Below the pieces are notes generated by a model. It was not told where the DNA came from and did no database searches. It was given only the letters and a program-made list of their open reading frames with translations. From assembly GCA_047967505.1 (NCBI GenBank), contig CM106540.1: a stretch of DNA of 64,000 nucleotides, one strand, 5' to 3'. This stretch comes from Dipteris shenzhenensis. Taxonomy: Eukaryota; Polypodiophyta; Polypodiopsida; Gleicheniales. Position 1 is the stretch's first letter, and every line of letters begins with the position of its first letter. Shown in pieces: positions 46,080 to 57,990 of this stretch. The position numbers and the translations under genes are program-made.

Positions 46080-47598
46080 ACCTGCAAGTGAACTAACTTT
46101 TTCGGTCCAATGCCAAGTCGATGAAGATGCCTCTCCAGCAAGTCTCTTCCAAGAGCCTTCGTGAAGATGTCTGCAGCATTCTCTGTAGTCAGACAGTACA
46201 CCAAGTTGACCTCTCCATCCATGATGAGCTCGCGTACAAAGTGATATTGAATCTCAATGTGTTTTGTGCGAGAGCATGGAACACAGGGTTCTTTGCAATC
46301 GCCATGCAACTTTGATTGTCACATGATAACTGCGTAGGCTTGTTCTGCACTGCACCCATGTCCCCTAAAATCCTCCTCAACCACACTACCTCGCAAGAAG
46401 CAAAGCATGCTGATTTGTACTCAGCGTCGATAGAAGAAAGAGCAACTATGGGTTGCTTCTTGCTGACCCATGACACAGCTCCAGATCCAAGTGAGAAACA
46501 ATAACCTGTCACTAATCTCCTACTGTCCACATCTCCTGCCCAATCCAAGTCACAGAATCCAGTCAAGATGTTGCCCTTAGTATAGGTGATGCCATAATCA
46601 AGTGTGCCTTTGATGTATTTCAGCACCCGCATCCCTGCCCTCCAATGGTTCTCCCGGGGCTTATTGGAAAACCTGCTTAGTACACCAGTCGCAAAACTGA
46701 TGTTTGGCTGCGTGTTGCACAAGTAAATCAAGTTGCCCACAAGCCTTTTATACTTCGCTTTGTCCACCAGTGGTGATGAATCCTCGTTTGAGAGCTTCAC
46801 GTCAACCTCCATAGGGGTACCAACTGTCTTGCACTCAGCCATGCCAAATGCCTTCAGTATCTCTCCAGCATACTTCAGCTGTGAAATGAAGATCTGTTTC
46901 GGCTCTTGCCAAACTTCAATCCCTAAACATAAATGCATCAATCTGAGGTCTATCATTTCAAACTCTCTACCTAGCAAATGCTTTGTCTACGAGATCTTCT
47001 CTTCATGGTTCCTTGTTATGACAAGGTCATCCACATAAAGGACCATGATCATACACTTGCCTCCTTCTCTGAAGATATACAAATTTGCATCAGATGGGCT
47101 CCTCCTGAACCAGTTTTGCAGAAAGTAGGCATCCATTCACTGGTACCACGCTCGTGGGGCCTGTTTCAGCCCGTAAAGTGCCTTCTTCAGTTTACAAACT
47201 TTACCTTTTGAACCGGGGATCTCAAAACCTGGTGGTTGTTCCACATATACCTCCTCCTTGAGATCTCCATTTAGAAAGGCAGATTTTACATCCATCTAAA
47301 ACACGAGCCAACTTCCTTGGGTAGCTAAAGCCAAAACACTGTGAATTGTGGTTAGTCGAGCTATGGGAGCAAAAGTATCCACATAATCAAAACCATGTAC
47401 CTGTGCGAACCCTTTTGCCATGAGCTGAGCCTTGTACTTATCCAACGTGACTTGTACTTGGTCTTGTACACCCACTTGGTGCCGATTACCTTGCATTTTG
47501 GTGGTCGATCCACAAGGTCCCAAGTGTTGTTCTTCATATTGCCTCCATCCACCTATCATCACCCTGTGCCTCTTCAAGACACTTGGGTTCTTCAGCAC
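46080..47598 (-). pseudogene. Copia B reverse transcriptase and RNase H (frameshifted)
   Basis: N-terminal RT (QLMAKGFAQVHGFDYVDTFA) lies at 47598-47296, followed by a stop. The catalytic box VLYVDDLVIT is intact at about 47022-47050, and LGREFEMIDLRLMHLCLGIE begins the long frame 46977-46189. RNase H pieces are DLDWAGDVDSRRLVTGYCFS, ALSSIDAEYKSA and SCDNQSCMAIAKNPVFH. The last pieces (TKHIEIQYHFV, TKALGRDLLERHL) are in another frame at 46309-46058. Confidence 0.88.
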
Positions 47599-47599
47599 G

Positions 47600-48299
47600 G
47601 ATCACCTTTGTCATCAAAGCGTAGTTGACCAAGTGTTCCTGCGCCCTTCTTTGCTCCTCTAATCTCTTGGACCGGCGGTGTTCGGATGGTTCCTCCTCAA
47701 TGGCTGGAGGTTCTCTGCTATCCAAAAGCTGCTTTACCCACTTCGGGAATGGCCGTTGCCGTTGTGGTTCTACAGGCTCTTCTTCATCTTCTTTATCTTG
47801 AATCCTCCCAAGCACCGTTGGGGGACTTCGGTCTGCTGTTGGTGGTTGTATTGGATGGATATCTTGGTCTTGGTTGTCTGGGAAGGAAGCATCCTCCTCC
47901 AATTGATGCGGCTGTTCTGAGAAGACCACATCGTGACTTACTATTACCTTCTTGGAACATGGTTATAGAGACGGTAACCCTTTGCCTCTTCACTATAGCC
48001 CAAGAAAATACATTTTCGGCTCTTTGGTTCCCATTTGGTCCTGTTAGCATCAGGGACATGCACAAAACAGTCACATCCAAAAACTCTGAAATGTGCAGCT
48101 GAAGGTTTCTTACCGGAAAAGGCCTGCAATGGAGTCATCCCATTCACAGCCTTCGTGTAGCTACGATTCAGAATGTAAACTGCCGTGTTACATGCTTCAG
48201 CCCAGAAAGTCTTTGGCAAGTCTTTCCCTTTCATCATACTCCTGCCCATTTTGCAGATGATGCGCATCTTGCGTTCTGCTACTCCATTTTGCTGTGATG
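47600..48299 (-). pseudogene. Copia B integrase C-terminal part and linker
   Basis: Minus strand starts at the LTR junction with QQNGVAERKMRIICKMG, then PKTFWAEACNTAVYILNRSY, FRVFGCDCFVHVPDANRTKW and KCIFLGYSEEAKGYRLYN, ending near 47944 with a frame change. A Pro/Glu-rich linker (47929-47534) leads to the RT. The upstream two-thirds of integrase is absent. Confidence 0.88.
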
Positions 48300-48645
48300 T
48301 AGAGAAACTAACCTATAGTCACCGTTCAGCCCAGAGCCATCTGGGATCATCTGGGGCTCCAAACAGGCCCCGCAACCTGAGAGTGGGCTGCCCCGGGAAA
48401 TGCTCCGTCTACCCTCAGTGCGGTTAGTCATGGGATGCCTTCCCGCAATTGCATGTAGCCTTGTCGACAGTGTGCCAACTCCGTCCAGCCATCAGGCCAC
48501 ACATGGCCCCCATCTGGTGTCCAAACTAGGACCTATCGGATAATCAAGCTACTCAAATGCCTTCTCCTCATATGGGGGGCTTACAAGTAGAGTTAGCTGG
48601 TTCCCGTCGTGTAGTTACACGAGAGTGGAGCGTTGATATCTAACA
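48300..48645 (-). repeat. Truncated right (5') LTR of copia B
   Basis: Matches 45721-46063 of the left LTR, from AGAGAAACT to ATCTAACA. The other half of this LTR is missing at the deletion junction. Confidence 0.9.
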
Positions 48646-48834
48646 AGTTAGGCAAAGTAGTTAGGTTATAAAAATTTAGAAAAATGAGAGAGGGAGAGAG
48701 AGATTTGGGGGAGTAGTTTATTAGGGAGAGAAAATAGAAAAAATTATGGATCATTAAGGGACATTTTAGAGAAATGATGGAAGGGTCGGAAAGAGAAATG
48801 AAGAGAGGGGGGAGGAAGAGAGAGAGTGAGTGTT

Positions 48835-48837
<3 letters not shown>

Positions 48838-48888
<51 letters not shown>
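48838..48888 (+). repeat. (GA)n microsatellite
   Basis: About 25 GA units inside the purine-rich tract. Confidence 0.95.
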
Positions 48889-48893
<5 letters not shown>

Positions 48894-49260
48894 GGGGTTG
48901 AAACGTGAGAAAAGTTTAGGGGGGAAAAAATAAGAACATTTAGGAAAATTTTAGAAAAAAATAGGAAGAACAGGGAAAAAAATTTAGGAAAAAATTAGGA
49001 GACTTAGGAGAAAATAGGGAGGAATGGAAAAAATTTAAAAATTTAAGAGAAAGCTAGGATTAGAGGATAAGAGAGGGGACAAGTTGGGAAAGGCAAAGGA
49101 GTTGAGGGAAATTAGGAGAAAAAGAGGGGAAGAGGTTAGAGAGAGTGTGGGGGCAAGTTTTATTTGAAGAGAGGGAAAAGTATTTTTAAAAACGTTTTTC
49201 CAAAGGAGTATAAAGGGAAGAAGTGTAAATTAAAGGGATAAAAAGAAAAAAAAGAAAAGT

Positions 49261-49289
49261 GTGCGTGTGCGTGTGCGTGTGCATGTGCA

Positions 49290-49343
<54 letters not shown>
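49261..49343 (+). repeat. Compound (GTGC)n(GT)n(GA)n microsatellite
   Basis: Alternating purine-pyrimidine GTGCGTGTGC/GTGCAT repeats change to pure GT and then to about 20 GA units. It ends the purine-rich region. Confidence 0.92.
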
Positions 49344-49345
<2 letters not shown>

Positions 49346-49686
49346 AGTCATTAGAGTGAGAATAATGTCTCAAGTCTGAGTCTACCATTTACTTTTTGTG
49401 TGACAAGGCAATGCCATATAGTGATGATGAATTATGTAAGTTTCAATTCACGTCCTTTGTAATATCACTTCCTCTTTGTAGCACTAGCAAATAGAGGCTA
49501 ATGTGTGATATTATAAGTCAACAACCATTGAATATGAAGGTTTGAATTAGAATGCATTAGTGAGCATGTGAGATATAAAGGAATAAAATATTCAAAAGGC
49601 TACAATGGATAATCACTTGATCAATATTGATTTTAAATTGAAATCCATAGAGGATCAAGCTGATGCAAAGTTTGGTGGTGGGGTTG
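49344..49686. other. Intergenic, no gene seen
   Basis: AT-rich sequence between the microsatellite and the LTR at 49687. No domains or repeats recognised. Confidence 0.4.
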
Positions 49687-50102
49687 TGTTGTGACGGGTC
49701 TGACCTCACCTGACTAACTTAAAAATGCTTGGTTTCTTTCCCAACCCAATGCCGTCCTTAGTGAAGATGCTTGCTCTTGCAATCCTTAAGAGAGTGTTCT
49801 TAGGTGTAGAACAGGTGCCAACATATAAAACACTCGGAGGTTGGGGTTAGTTATAGGGGGAGAAACGTATGATGATGGGAGAACACTGAGTTATAACACA
49901 CAAACACTTACACAATGGAGGCAATCCATTGAATCAAACTAACTTGATACACTAAGCCGCCTTGCCTCAGCTTGCAATGAACACTCTCTAACCTAGCAAC
50001 TCAAGTCAGAGGAAGAGAACTCGACAACTACTCTCTTGTTCTCTTCTTTGCCTGTTACAATAAAATAACTACCTAAAGAACCATCTTCTAAAAGACTATT
50101 CA
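49687..50102 (+). repeat. Gypsy-family LTR, plus orientation
   Basis: About 416 bp, TGTTGTGACGGG to CTATTCA. It is homologous, in inverted orientation, to 63030-63545. Shared landmarks are CCTCACCTGACTAACT, AGGTGCCAACATATAAAACAC, GGTTGGGGTTAGTTAT and CAACTCAAGTCAGAGGAAGA. It is followed by TTTGGTACACCAA, the counterpart of CTCGGTGCACCAA next to the other LTR, so both look like 5' LTRs. Confidence 0.65.
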
Positions 50103-53070
50103 TTTGGTACACCAACCTCCATTCGCCTATTTGTTGCTGTATCACCATGATCAACTACACCTCTACTACAAAATGGGTCTCGGACCTCCTCCACCACTCC
50201 TTGCTCCAGCCGAGTCTAATGCTCGGTGATCATGTGTAAGTGTTAGCCTAACCCAGGGCTAACGTCTTGCCTTGGCTACCCTTGCATGTGTCTACATGGA
50301 CTAGCAGGGACTAACCACGCTCAATTACAAAGGATCAAGGGTTGAAGCCTCGTGGTCATTGTTGTCTTCGACGGATGGAAGGTCCGGGATGAACGGGCTA
50401 CTAAGAAGGACCAGCCTCATCTGCAATTGAAGTGCAAGGAGGGGATCATGGTGGCTCTCCAAAAAATGTTGCCCCCTTGGTGGTCATGGATATATATCAT
50501 TGATATCAATAGGAGGTCGCTTAGGGTTGGTGAGCCAACCCAGCATCCAGGCTTCATGTACTCGGTCTTCAATGGAACTTCAATACCTATTGTCGCAAAA
50601 TTGGCGTGGTACCTCTTGACCTGGCTAGCACGCTCCTACCACTTGATACTCGGATCCTTGCATAAATTGCAGATATTATAACGCATTGATTTAGCTTTTG
50701 TTACATGGCTACCAATTAATTGCTTGATTTCTCACAAAAGTTTGCGGTAGTAGACGGAAAGCTTGGCCATAGTTGGTTTTGGCAGCCGACGTACTCGGGT
50801 GAGAATCAACATGTGCTCAGTTTTTAAAATGTTGTGCTGCCTCTGAGCGTGCTCCTTGACAAAATGGTTAAAATATCTGATTGCCTTGTTGTACACCAAG
50901 ACGATGGGTTGTATAGGTTTAGAAACTTCCTAGTGCATGGAGTGTGAAGAAGCAAACACTTTAGCTACTTCGGTTTGCCGATAGACCCGGTAATGGATGC
51001 GCATCTCCTTCCTACCCGAAATGTGATGCAAAACTTTTGTGGTGGGAAATGCCATTGGGAGATCCTCAACCGGTAAAATAGGCTCAGTTTCCACTAATTG
51101 CTCCTTCTGCACTCTTTTTCTACCATCTTTGTCAAAATTTGGACGTGCACTAATGCATCTTCAAAACTATAGTCCATTTGTGTTGCCTACTCAGTGCTTG
51201 CTGCTCGGCCTTCTGAGTGCAGCATGAGAAGGGTCTGAGCCCTTGGTTTGTGAGGTACCTCCCCCGATCAAGGATTGCTGGCTTGAGGTACCCACCCCCT
51301 CACTCTGAATAGGTCAAAGTCCACCAGTCTGGCCATTGGCCCTGTCATTGTTTGGTGGTGTCTATCAGTGAAGCAGGTTGTCTAGATGCTTGTGGGGCAC
51401 CTAGAGAAGATGAATCAGATGCTGGAGCTACTCATACTTGTCTAGCTTGTCCTAAAACCTCGCGTTCTCCTACCTTAATGCCTACCATTCTACAGCCACG
51501 TCCCTTAGGCACACATTTTCCTACTAAAGAGCCTCAAGTTGGTCTCGAGGTACCTGCTGTTGCTTATCCTTTGAGACCTTTTTCTGCAAGCATTGCAGGG
51601 CATGTTGCAGTCCTGTTGCAGTTTGCCGTTCCTCCCGGCAATAGTGACAACATATGGGCCTTGCCTGCAATATCCTTTAGACGGGCCACTTCACAGTGCA
51701 GATTACCAAAATTGCAACTGTGCATGGCATGGACTAGGTCGTCATAAAGTTCCTTCTTGCCTTTGAACTACTGTTGTAGTGACTTGCACTCAGCTGCTGA
51801 TCCCCCTCAGCTTAGCACAGGTTGGCAGTTTGTTCTTCAAAAAATCCAGTAAGCTCCTCCCGGTACTTTGGTTGTAGGAACAAGTTGTGTTCGAGTACTT
51901 GCGGAGGGATCCAGTGGTTGGCTAGATAGTTGAGATCCTATGCTGCATGGACCATTTATTCCCTGAGTACCTGCCACTGACTTCAACCTGGTCCTAATGA
52001 TCATCCTTCATAAGAAGCAAGTCTAGGGGAAATGGCTTGATTGCAACAAAACTCTGAAGGGGTGGAGTTGGAGGTAGAGTAAGCACAGCGAGTGATGATC
52101 TACCCTCTTGATGCTCGGCCTAGTGTGAAGGCTCTGCATCACCCTCTGGGACTTTCTACCTGGACATTTCTTCCTATTCGTTTGTCTCCTCGCCCTCCAT
52201 TTTCTTATCTGCGGAGGTGCCCTGTTGGCTGTTCCCCTCTGGATTATCATATTTTTGTCCCGTAGAGGTGCCCTCATCCCCGTTTTTCTCTTGGGTATGC
52301 TATTTTGGCGTGGAGGTGCCTTGCTATTCCGCTCCGGCCTCCTTTCTTCCTCTTGCTGTCTAGTGGGATTCTCATCCTACTACTACTCTTGTTCTTGTTT
52401 TGCTGTTCCTGCTTCTGTTCCTCGTCATTTCCTTGTTGCTCCTACTCTTCCTACTCCTTCTCACCTGTCCCTTATCCATCCTGGTGATCTTGGCTGCCAA
52501 GTTCCTGCTCACCCTATTGAGTTCTTGACAGCTTGGCTTCGCTTGGAGGTAGTGCTCTTGGCTAAGGCACCCACCTTGACATCGATGGTAGAGCGTGCAT
52601 AGATGGGGACCAACGTTGTAGTGAGTCTGGTCTCTATTGACTGCTTGCAACTGGTTCTCAAATACCTTCTCAAAAATTGAGAACCAGTCAACCGTCACCT
52701 GGTCTTCCACTGTGGTGATGACCTAAGCCATGTACTTCCTTGACACATAGCCCACGCTCTTCTTCTTTAGTCTAGTGAACTCAAACGGGAACCTGCAGGT
52801 GGCCTTTTGAGCCCTCATCCTGAGATAACGCTAGAGAAGTCTTCAATTAGGTGTGGAGTTGATACACAAGAGCTTTGATTCCTCTTCTGATGGACTTTGC
52901 ACTCTGGTCTCTCCAAAACAACAAAGATGACACAGTTGGTAATGGATAAAGAAGTTGGCTAAATGATGTTGATCGATAGAGTTCTTGACCAAATGTAATC
53001 AATTTGTATCTACAACTCTAGTTCCTATCAAATCAATGGTTGCATTAGCCTCCCTTGCTTTAACATGATG
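50103..53070. other. Unidentified region, possibly retroelement-derived
   Basis: No domain recognised. Degraded frames occur on both strands. The minus strand reads EVPLKTEYMKPGCWVGSPTL near 50570, a coiled-coil-like stretch near 51770-51900, and a protein-like piece (FEFTRLKKKSVGYVSRKYMA, then VEDQVTVDWFSIFEKVFENQ) near 52590-52800. The position next to a gypsy pol suggests an extra gypsy open frame or another element, but this is inference. Confidence 0.3.
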
Positions 53071-53073
53071 ATT

Positions 53074-53460
53074 CTACATTAATAAGCCTTCAACATAAAT
53101 CATGCCATGTGGCAAAACACCATGCACTTGTTCCACCATAATTAAATAGCTAGCTGGCATGTTGCCTTCTGAAAAATTTACCAAGTCATTGTCAATTGAG
53201 TTATCTATTTTCGAGTTTTGTTTATCTGAAGAACTCGCTGCTTGGTATGGTTTTACTTTGCTTTCAAGTTGCATCGTACAACTCGAAAAACACATTACCC
53301 TCCAAATTTGTGAGTTGCACTATCTCATTGTCAAAAACTTCCACCCGTGATAGGGTCCATTCCAACCCAACTTAAAATTGGTTTTAATAGGTCCCAACTT
53401 AGTAGTATAGAGTAACACTAGCATACCTTTCTTCAAATTCTTAGGCACAATATGCCAATC
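53074..53460 (-). pseudogene. Gypsy integrase C-terminal region
   Basis: Minus strand reads KKGMLVLLYTTKLGPIKTNF and KLGWNGPY, matching the post-core region of gypsy integrase (K.G..VL......GPI...F...W.GPY). A short Met frame then ends at 53074 and probably marks the end of pol. Confidence 0.6.
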
Positions 53461-53699
53461 ATGCCAGGCCTTCCTTCTGCACAATATTATCATCGGTGAC
53501 CAGGCAGCTCATAGGCGTGACTCATCCAAGTGGCTTAGCTAATGCAATCACCCCTTGATTGCCTCTGTTTCACCTAAATGATGCTCTATAGCAACTCACA
53601 ATCTTGAAACAACAAATTCTAAGGGAACAACTGCCTCTAAGACAAAGGCCATACGAAAGGGTGTAAAATTTGTAGTGACCTTGTAAGAAGTTTGACAAG

Positions 53700-54360
53700 A
53701 CCATAAAGCAAAGTGTAGCTTGGTATCCCATTCACCCTTAGCTGACTATACCATCTTAGTGAGAATGAGTTTCAATGTCTTATTTGTTGACTTAGCTTCA
53801 CCATTACGATGAGCATAGTAAGCTGTAGAAACTGTATGCATGATTTTGAATTCCTTTTTGAATAATTGCATCACATCATTGAGAAAATGTGTCCCTTGAT
53901 TATCACTGACAAGTTGCAAGGGCATCCATACCTTCATATGATTTTTTCATAGACAGATGTAGTTGCATTCCTAGCTTCTGCCCACTTAGTGGCATAATCA
54001 GTGGCAATGATGATATACTTATTTTGAGTGAACGTGGCTGGTTTAAAAGGACCAACAAAGTCTAAACCTCAGTGCTAAAAGACTTCCCATTGTCTAGTTG
54101 GTTGGAAAGGCACAGATTGATTTGCAAATTACCATCCAATGCATTGACAAACATCAAATTGCAAACACCGAGTCTGAGCATCCTTGAGTAAGATTTTTCA
54201 CCATAATGCCACTTGCAACACTTTTCTAGCAATTAATTTCCCTTGGAAATTTCCTCCTGATGGACCCAAGTGAGCCTCCTGCAACATGACAACTCATTCA
54301 TGTGGTAACACCCAAAGGCATAGAATCCCATCTGCACACTGATGATAGAGTTGTCCACCA
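53700..54360 (-). pseudogene. Gypsy integrase core (broken)
   Basis: Minus strand contains an H/C zinc-binding region (CDVCQ-like near 54150), then DFVGPFKPATFTQNKYIIIA, TDYATKWAEARNATT and LVSDNQGTHFLNDVMQLF. It ends with STAYYAHRNGEAKSTNKTLK. These show both Asp positions of the D,D-35-E core and the conserved ESTNKTL-type motif, here KSTNKTL, with the catalytic Glu replaced by Lys. Stops separate the pieces. Confidence 0.8.
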
Positions 54361-54525
54361 ATCAAAGTGTATTTCCAAGCCTTTGAAGACAATTGCTTCA
54401 TTTGTCTCAAGGCATGGTTTTAGGAAATGTGCCTATATATTCCCATAATAATTAGTTGCAAACAATTCAACATCTGGCCATTCCATAGTCAGCTCCCACA
54501 TGGCTCTTATTTGGCTTATGAATAA

Positions 54526-55010
54526 TTATGAAGCTAAATTCTTATAGCAGAAGCATCCAGTGAACAAGCCATCCTTAAATGATAGCATTATTAATAAGAT
54601 AAAGCAAGGCTTAATGACCCACATAAAACACAAAGGGTTACCGACGAGTAAATAGTTCCTTAGTTTTTGCACACTAAATACCATTCCCAAATCTTCTCGC
54701 ATGGTGGTGCTATAACTTGACTTGGTAGGTGTCAGCAATCGGCCATCCAATTGAGCCAAAATAATACCCAAAGCATAACTAGAAGCCTCACATGTACATG
54801 AAAGATAACATCCGACCTTGGTTGTTTGAGAATTGGAGCATCCATTGCTTGGTTTTTCAAATCATTGAAAACAATGGTTAGCTCGGCATTCCATTCAGAC
54901 TTAGCATCCTTTTTGGTCAATTCATACAAAGGTGCCATAATCCTAGCAAAGTCTTTGATGGATATACGGTAGAAACTAATAAATCCCACGAAAGAATGTA
55001 ACTGAGTCAA
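54526..55010 (-). pseudogene. Gypsy RT thumb and RNase H
   Basis: MTQLHSFVGFISFYRISIKD and FARIMAPLYELTKKDAKSEW represent the RT connection. GIILAQLDGRLLTPTKSSYS, MREDLGMVFSVQKLRNYLL and a shortened RNase H end follow in a shifted frame. Confidence 0.82.
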
Positions 55011-55850
55011 GTTCTAAGGCTTAGGCATTTGCTGTATGGCTTTAATTTTACGTGGATCAGTTCTAAAACCATCCTTGTAATATAGCATGGCCAATTAGAA
55101 TACCAACTCGAACACATAACACACTCTTAGTTGGATTTAAAGAGATACCCATTTGTCTACATCTCAGAAAAACCTTCTCCAGGTATCCCAAATGATCGAC
55201 ATTTGAGAAATATACATAGAAATCATCTAAGTAAATATAGCAATGCGCTCAGTGAGGTAATCTTAGAAAGTTTCAACAATAAAATTTTGGAACATTGATG
55301 GGGCATTTCTTAATCCAACATGCATCACTTTAGTTGCATTTTAGGCACCCCACTTTGTAATAAAAATGTCTTTTGATTGATCTTCTGGAGCCACTGTAAT
55401 TTGGTGATACCCACTATAGCCATCCATAAATGAGTATATCTCATGTCCTGCAACTTGATCCAAAATTCTATCTATAAAGGGTATGGGAAATGGATCAGGA
55501 ACTGCCTGAGCATTTAATTTCATGTAGTCCACACAAACTCATAGTTTGCCATTTTCTTAGGCACAATGACAAAAGGAAAGAGACAATCACTGTGGCCAAT
55601 GGCATATATAAACCTAGCACATAAAATTGATCTAACTTGTCTTTGACTTGCTTGGCATAGTTAGCATTCAGGCTATACCTTTGTTGTTGTATTGGTTTAG
55701 CATCTGGCACTAAAGGTGTCTTATGTTGACACAACTCAAGAGGAACTCCTCTTAAATCGGTGTAACTCCTCCTAGGATTCATTCTATACCTTTTTTGCCA
55801 TATTGGTTTAGCATCTGTCACTAAAGGTATCTTATGTTGACACAACTCAG
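55011..55850 (-). pseudogene. Gypsy reverse transcriptase (broken)
   Basis: Minus strand includes KDKLDQFYVLGLY, MDYMKLNAQAVPDPFPIPFI, the motif A equivalent YSFMDGYSGYHQI, FITKWGA and, in another frame, the catalytic box YIYLDDFYVYF (YLDD codons at 55222-55233). RT begins after a locally duplicated segment: TTAAATCG-AACTCCTC-type sequence occurs near 55735 and 55855 with CATCT(G)CACTAAAGGTATCTTATG in both. Confidence 0.85.
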
Positions 55851-56280
55851 GAGGAAGTTCTCTTAAATCGATGTAGCTCCATGCAACACATCCTTGTTTC
55901 TGAGAAATAGATCTCTTATCATTCTGATATGCTCGATAGATATATTGGCACTCACCACTACCATGGTCTTGTGATCTTGTGTTCCTATATTCAATTCTTG
56001 TGCAGGTTCTGGAACTAACTGTTCAATTCTGAGTCAAATGATAGTCACTGGCATTTTATCAATCTCCCTTTCTCCTTCAATGTCTTCAGTGAAATTTCTC
56101 AAAAAGAGATCCTTCTTCTGCTCATCTCTTAACTTGCTTGATATCTTCTGTAGCTACTTAAAAAAAGTCTATCTCACCAATAGGTAAGATATGCACCTCC
56201 ATTAACCACCGAGAATCAACATCTTGTGGAAATGAATCTTTTACTTCTAAATTCTTAGGTCAACAACAACTCAAAAATTT

Positions 56281-56457
56281 TCAAGGGTTAGTCGATATGC
56301 ACACATCTTGACCATTTGTCTTGATAGTCATCTCTTCTATACCCCAATCATGGAGTACCTCTACACTCTTCAGCCAAGGTCTTTCCAGTAAGATTGGGTA
56401 AGCATGTTGCTCCATAGAAATCACAATGAAACTGACTATATAATAGATGCCGCTGCC
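56281..56457 (-). pseudogene. Gypsy protease-like segment, 3' part beside the LINE insertion
   Basis: The minus strand reads SFIVISMEQHAYPILLERPW, then VLHDWGIEEMTIKTNG, as in the protease end and linker of gypsy elements (YPILLGRPWL). Its upstream continuation is on the far side of the LINE, at 60848 and above. Confidence 0.75.
56446..56457. repeat. Target-site duplication of the LINE, left copy
   Basis: GATGCCGCTGCC directly precedes the poly-T run. The partner GATGCCAGTGCC is at 60836-60847, with 10 of 12 bases identical. Confidence 0.75.
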
Positions 56458-56470
56458 TTTTTTTTTTTTC

Positions 56471-57990
56471 AAAGAAAGGAACCTTCTATTAATGCTTGAA
56501 AGATTTCATACAAGACAGCAACCTCGAAGGTGTTGAGTACGAAAAAAAACCAAAAAAGGCTAAAAGAAAGAATCGGCATGTTCCAGAGAAACCTAGCTCA
56601 CTGTATAGGGGATCTATGGTACTAGGGCTAACAGCCAAGTGGGGGAACTAGACAACTAGTGAATCCCTTGCGGGGTGAAGATCTAGAAAACTCTTGCAGG
56701 CCAAGCCTTGAAGAAATGAGCATGCCTCTCGATAGTCACCCTAGAGCTTGGAGTCCCACTCTCTCAAGTGGATCATAGTATGTATATGATGTCCTGCTAG
56801 ATGGCGACTAGGGTAGCCAAGGGTGGAATCGAGTGCTCACCCATCACGAGACTGCAATGAGCCACCCAAATGTTCCATGCTGTGATGCTAGCTACCACCT
56901 CCCAAATGATGTCCTCCCTAGGAGAAGGAGGAGCTAGGATGTCAAGAGGGACTGCCTCATGGAGTGCTATCCTTTGGATGATCTGACCCTATATAGAGTG
57001 CTTGGGAGATCTCATCAATTCGAAACACGTGTCCTCCCTCTACCAACCAAGCCACTATCCCCTAGGTGTAGTCTCTCTAAATACTCTGCATATGTGTCAT
57101 GATCTTAAGGGCTCCCATCCAAATCCTCGTTGTGCTACGACAGCTCCATAGGTGGTGCGGGATAGTCTTTAGGAGACCATCGGAGCAACAATGACACTGC
57201 CCCTCCACTCACATCTGCTCCAACCACGGTCCATGGGCAAGCCTAAGTGGGTGGCTAGCCAGAAGAAGAAGTAGGATATATTCCTTGGCCGCAAATTGGA
57301 CCACAACTGCATCCAAAACCTAGAGTGAACATCCCTAGGCACTTTTTGGGTCACTCCATGCCTCTCCCTCGAGAGGGTCCACCTCGATGAGTCCCCTACC
57401 AATCCATGTGGTGTAGGAAAAGAAGGGCACCTCATCCACCTGCTCGGCTAGGCCGCCCCTGGATCCCGTTGGACCTCCCTCAGGGGTCTACCCTCCCACA
57501 GCCAAAGGCACCATCTAGGGGCATCCTGCTCTGAGATACTAGGAGGGACAATGTGCCACTCCTTCCCCAAACGTCCCACCACTATGATCATCTGCCAAAA
57601 TGAATGCCCTCAAGACTCCCATCCATCTCAGGGTATCTCTCAATGAGTGGCTAGGTCCTACACACAAGAAGCCGGGGTGTGTGCTGCCTTGCTACATCAA
57701 CACCCTCAAGGGGACACTAGTACGAGAAAACTACCCCAACCATCTCCTGTCTCTCCATACGCGAAGTCCCTCCCACTAGGACTCAGGAATGGCTAAGTCA
57801 ATCTCGCTCATCCGCTGTCCTGCCCCTCGCAAATGCACTAGGGTGTCAAACCTCACCTCTGCCTCCATGGGTAATTTGCTCCAACGGCCAAAGGACTTGA
57901 TCGAACCATTGTCCCATGTGCCCAACCAATGTGAGTCCATTGTCCGAGCATACGCCCCTCTTGATCTCTAATCTCTAGGTGCCACATAAG
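56471..57990 (-). pseudogene. LINE ORF2 C-terminal end and 3' UTR
   Basis: Minus strand reads LGTWDNGSIKSFGRWSKLPM and VRFDTLVHLRGAGQRMSEID near 57930-57790, with no stop to about 57700. Then LRPRNISYFFFWLATHLGLP near 57300-57240, resembling the zf-RVT region (W....PK...F.W.......LP), and IPHHLWSCRSTTRIWMGAL near 57150. Stops follow, and the 3' UTR runs to the poly-A. Confidence 0.75.

Larger units (their letters stand above)
45343..48645 (-). mobile_element. Ty1/copia element B, minus strand, 5' half deleted
   Basis: Left (3') LTR is complete at 45343-46063 (TGTAAGAAAA to ATCTAACA). The right (5') LTR is only the 346 bp at 48300-48645. Flanking AGTTA at 45338-45342 and 48646-48650 is a perfect 5 bp target duplication. 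The interior holds the end of integrase, RT and RNase H, with the integrase motif SQQNGVAERK fused directly to the truncated LTR. Primer site, gag, protease and the integrase catalytic core are gone. LTR text and polypurine tract resemble copia A, so both belong to related families. Confidence 0.92.
48651..49343 (+). repeat. Purine-rich tract, right part
   Basis: Continuation of the purine bias interrupted by copia B (GAGAGAGGGAGAGAGAG, GGGGGGAAAAAATAAGAA). Includes a (GA)n array at 48838-48888 and a compound (GTGC)n(GT)n(GA)n array at 49261-49343. Confidence 0.75.

Noticed and set aside
52225-52602. 125-codon plus-strand frame as a membrane protein
   Set aside because: Hydrophobic composition comes from CT-rich sequence. 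The opposite strand has the more protein-like reading.
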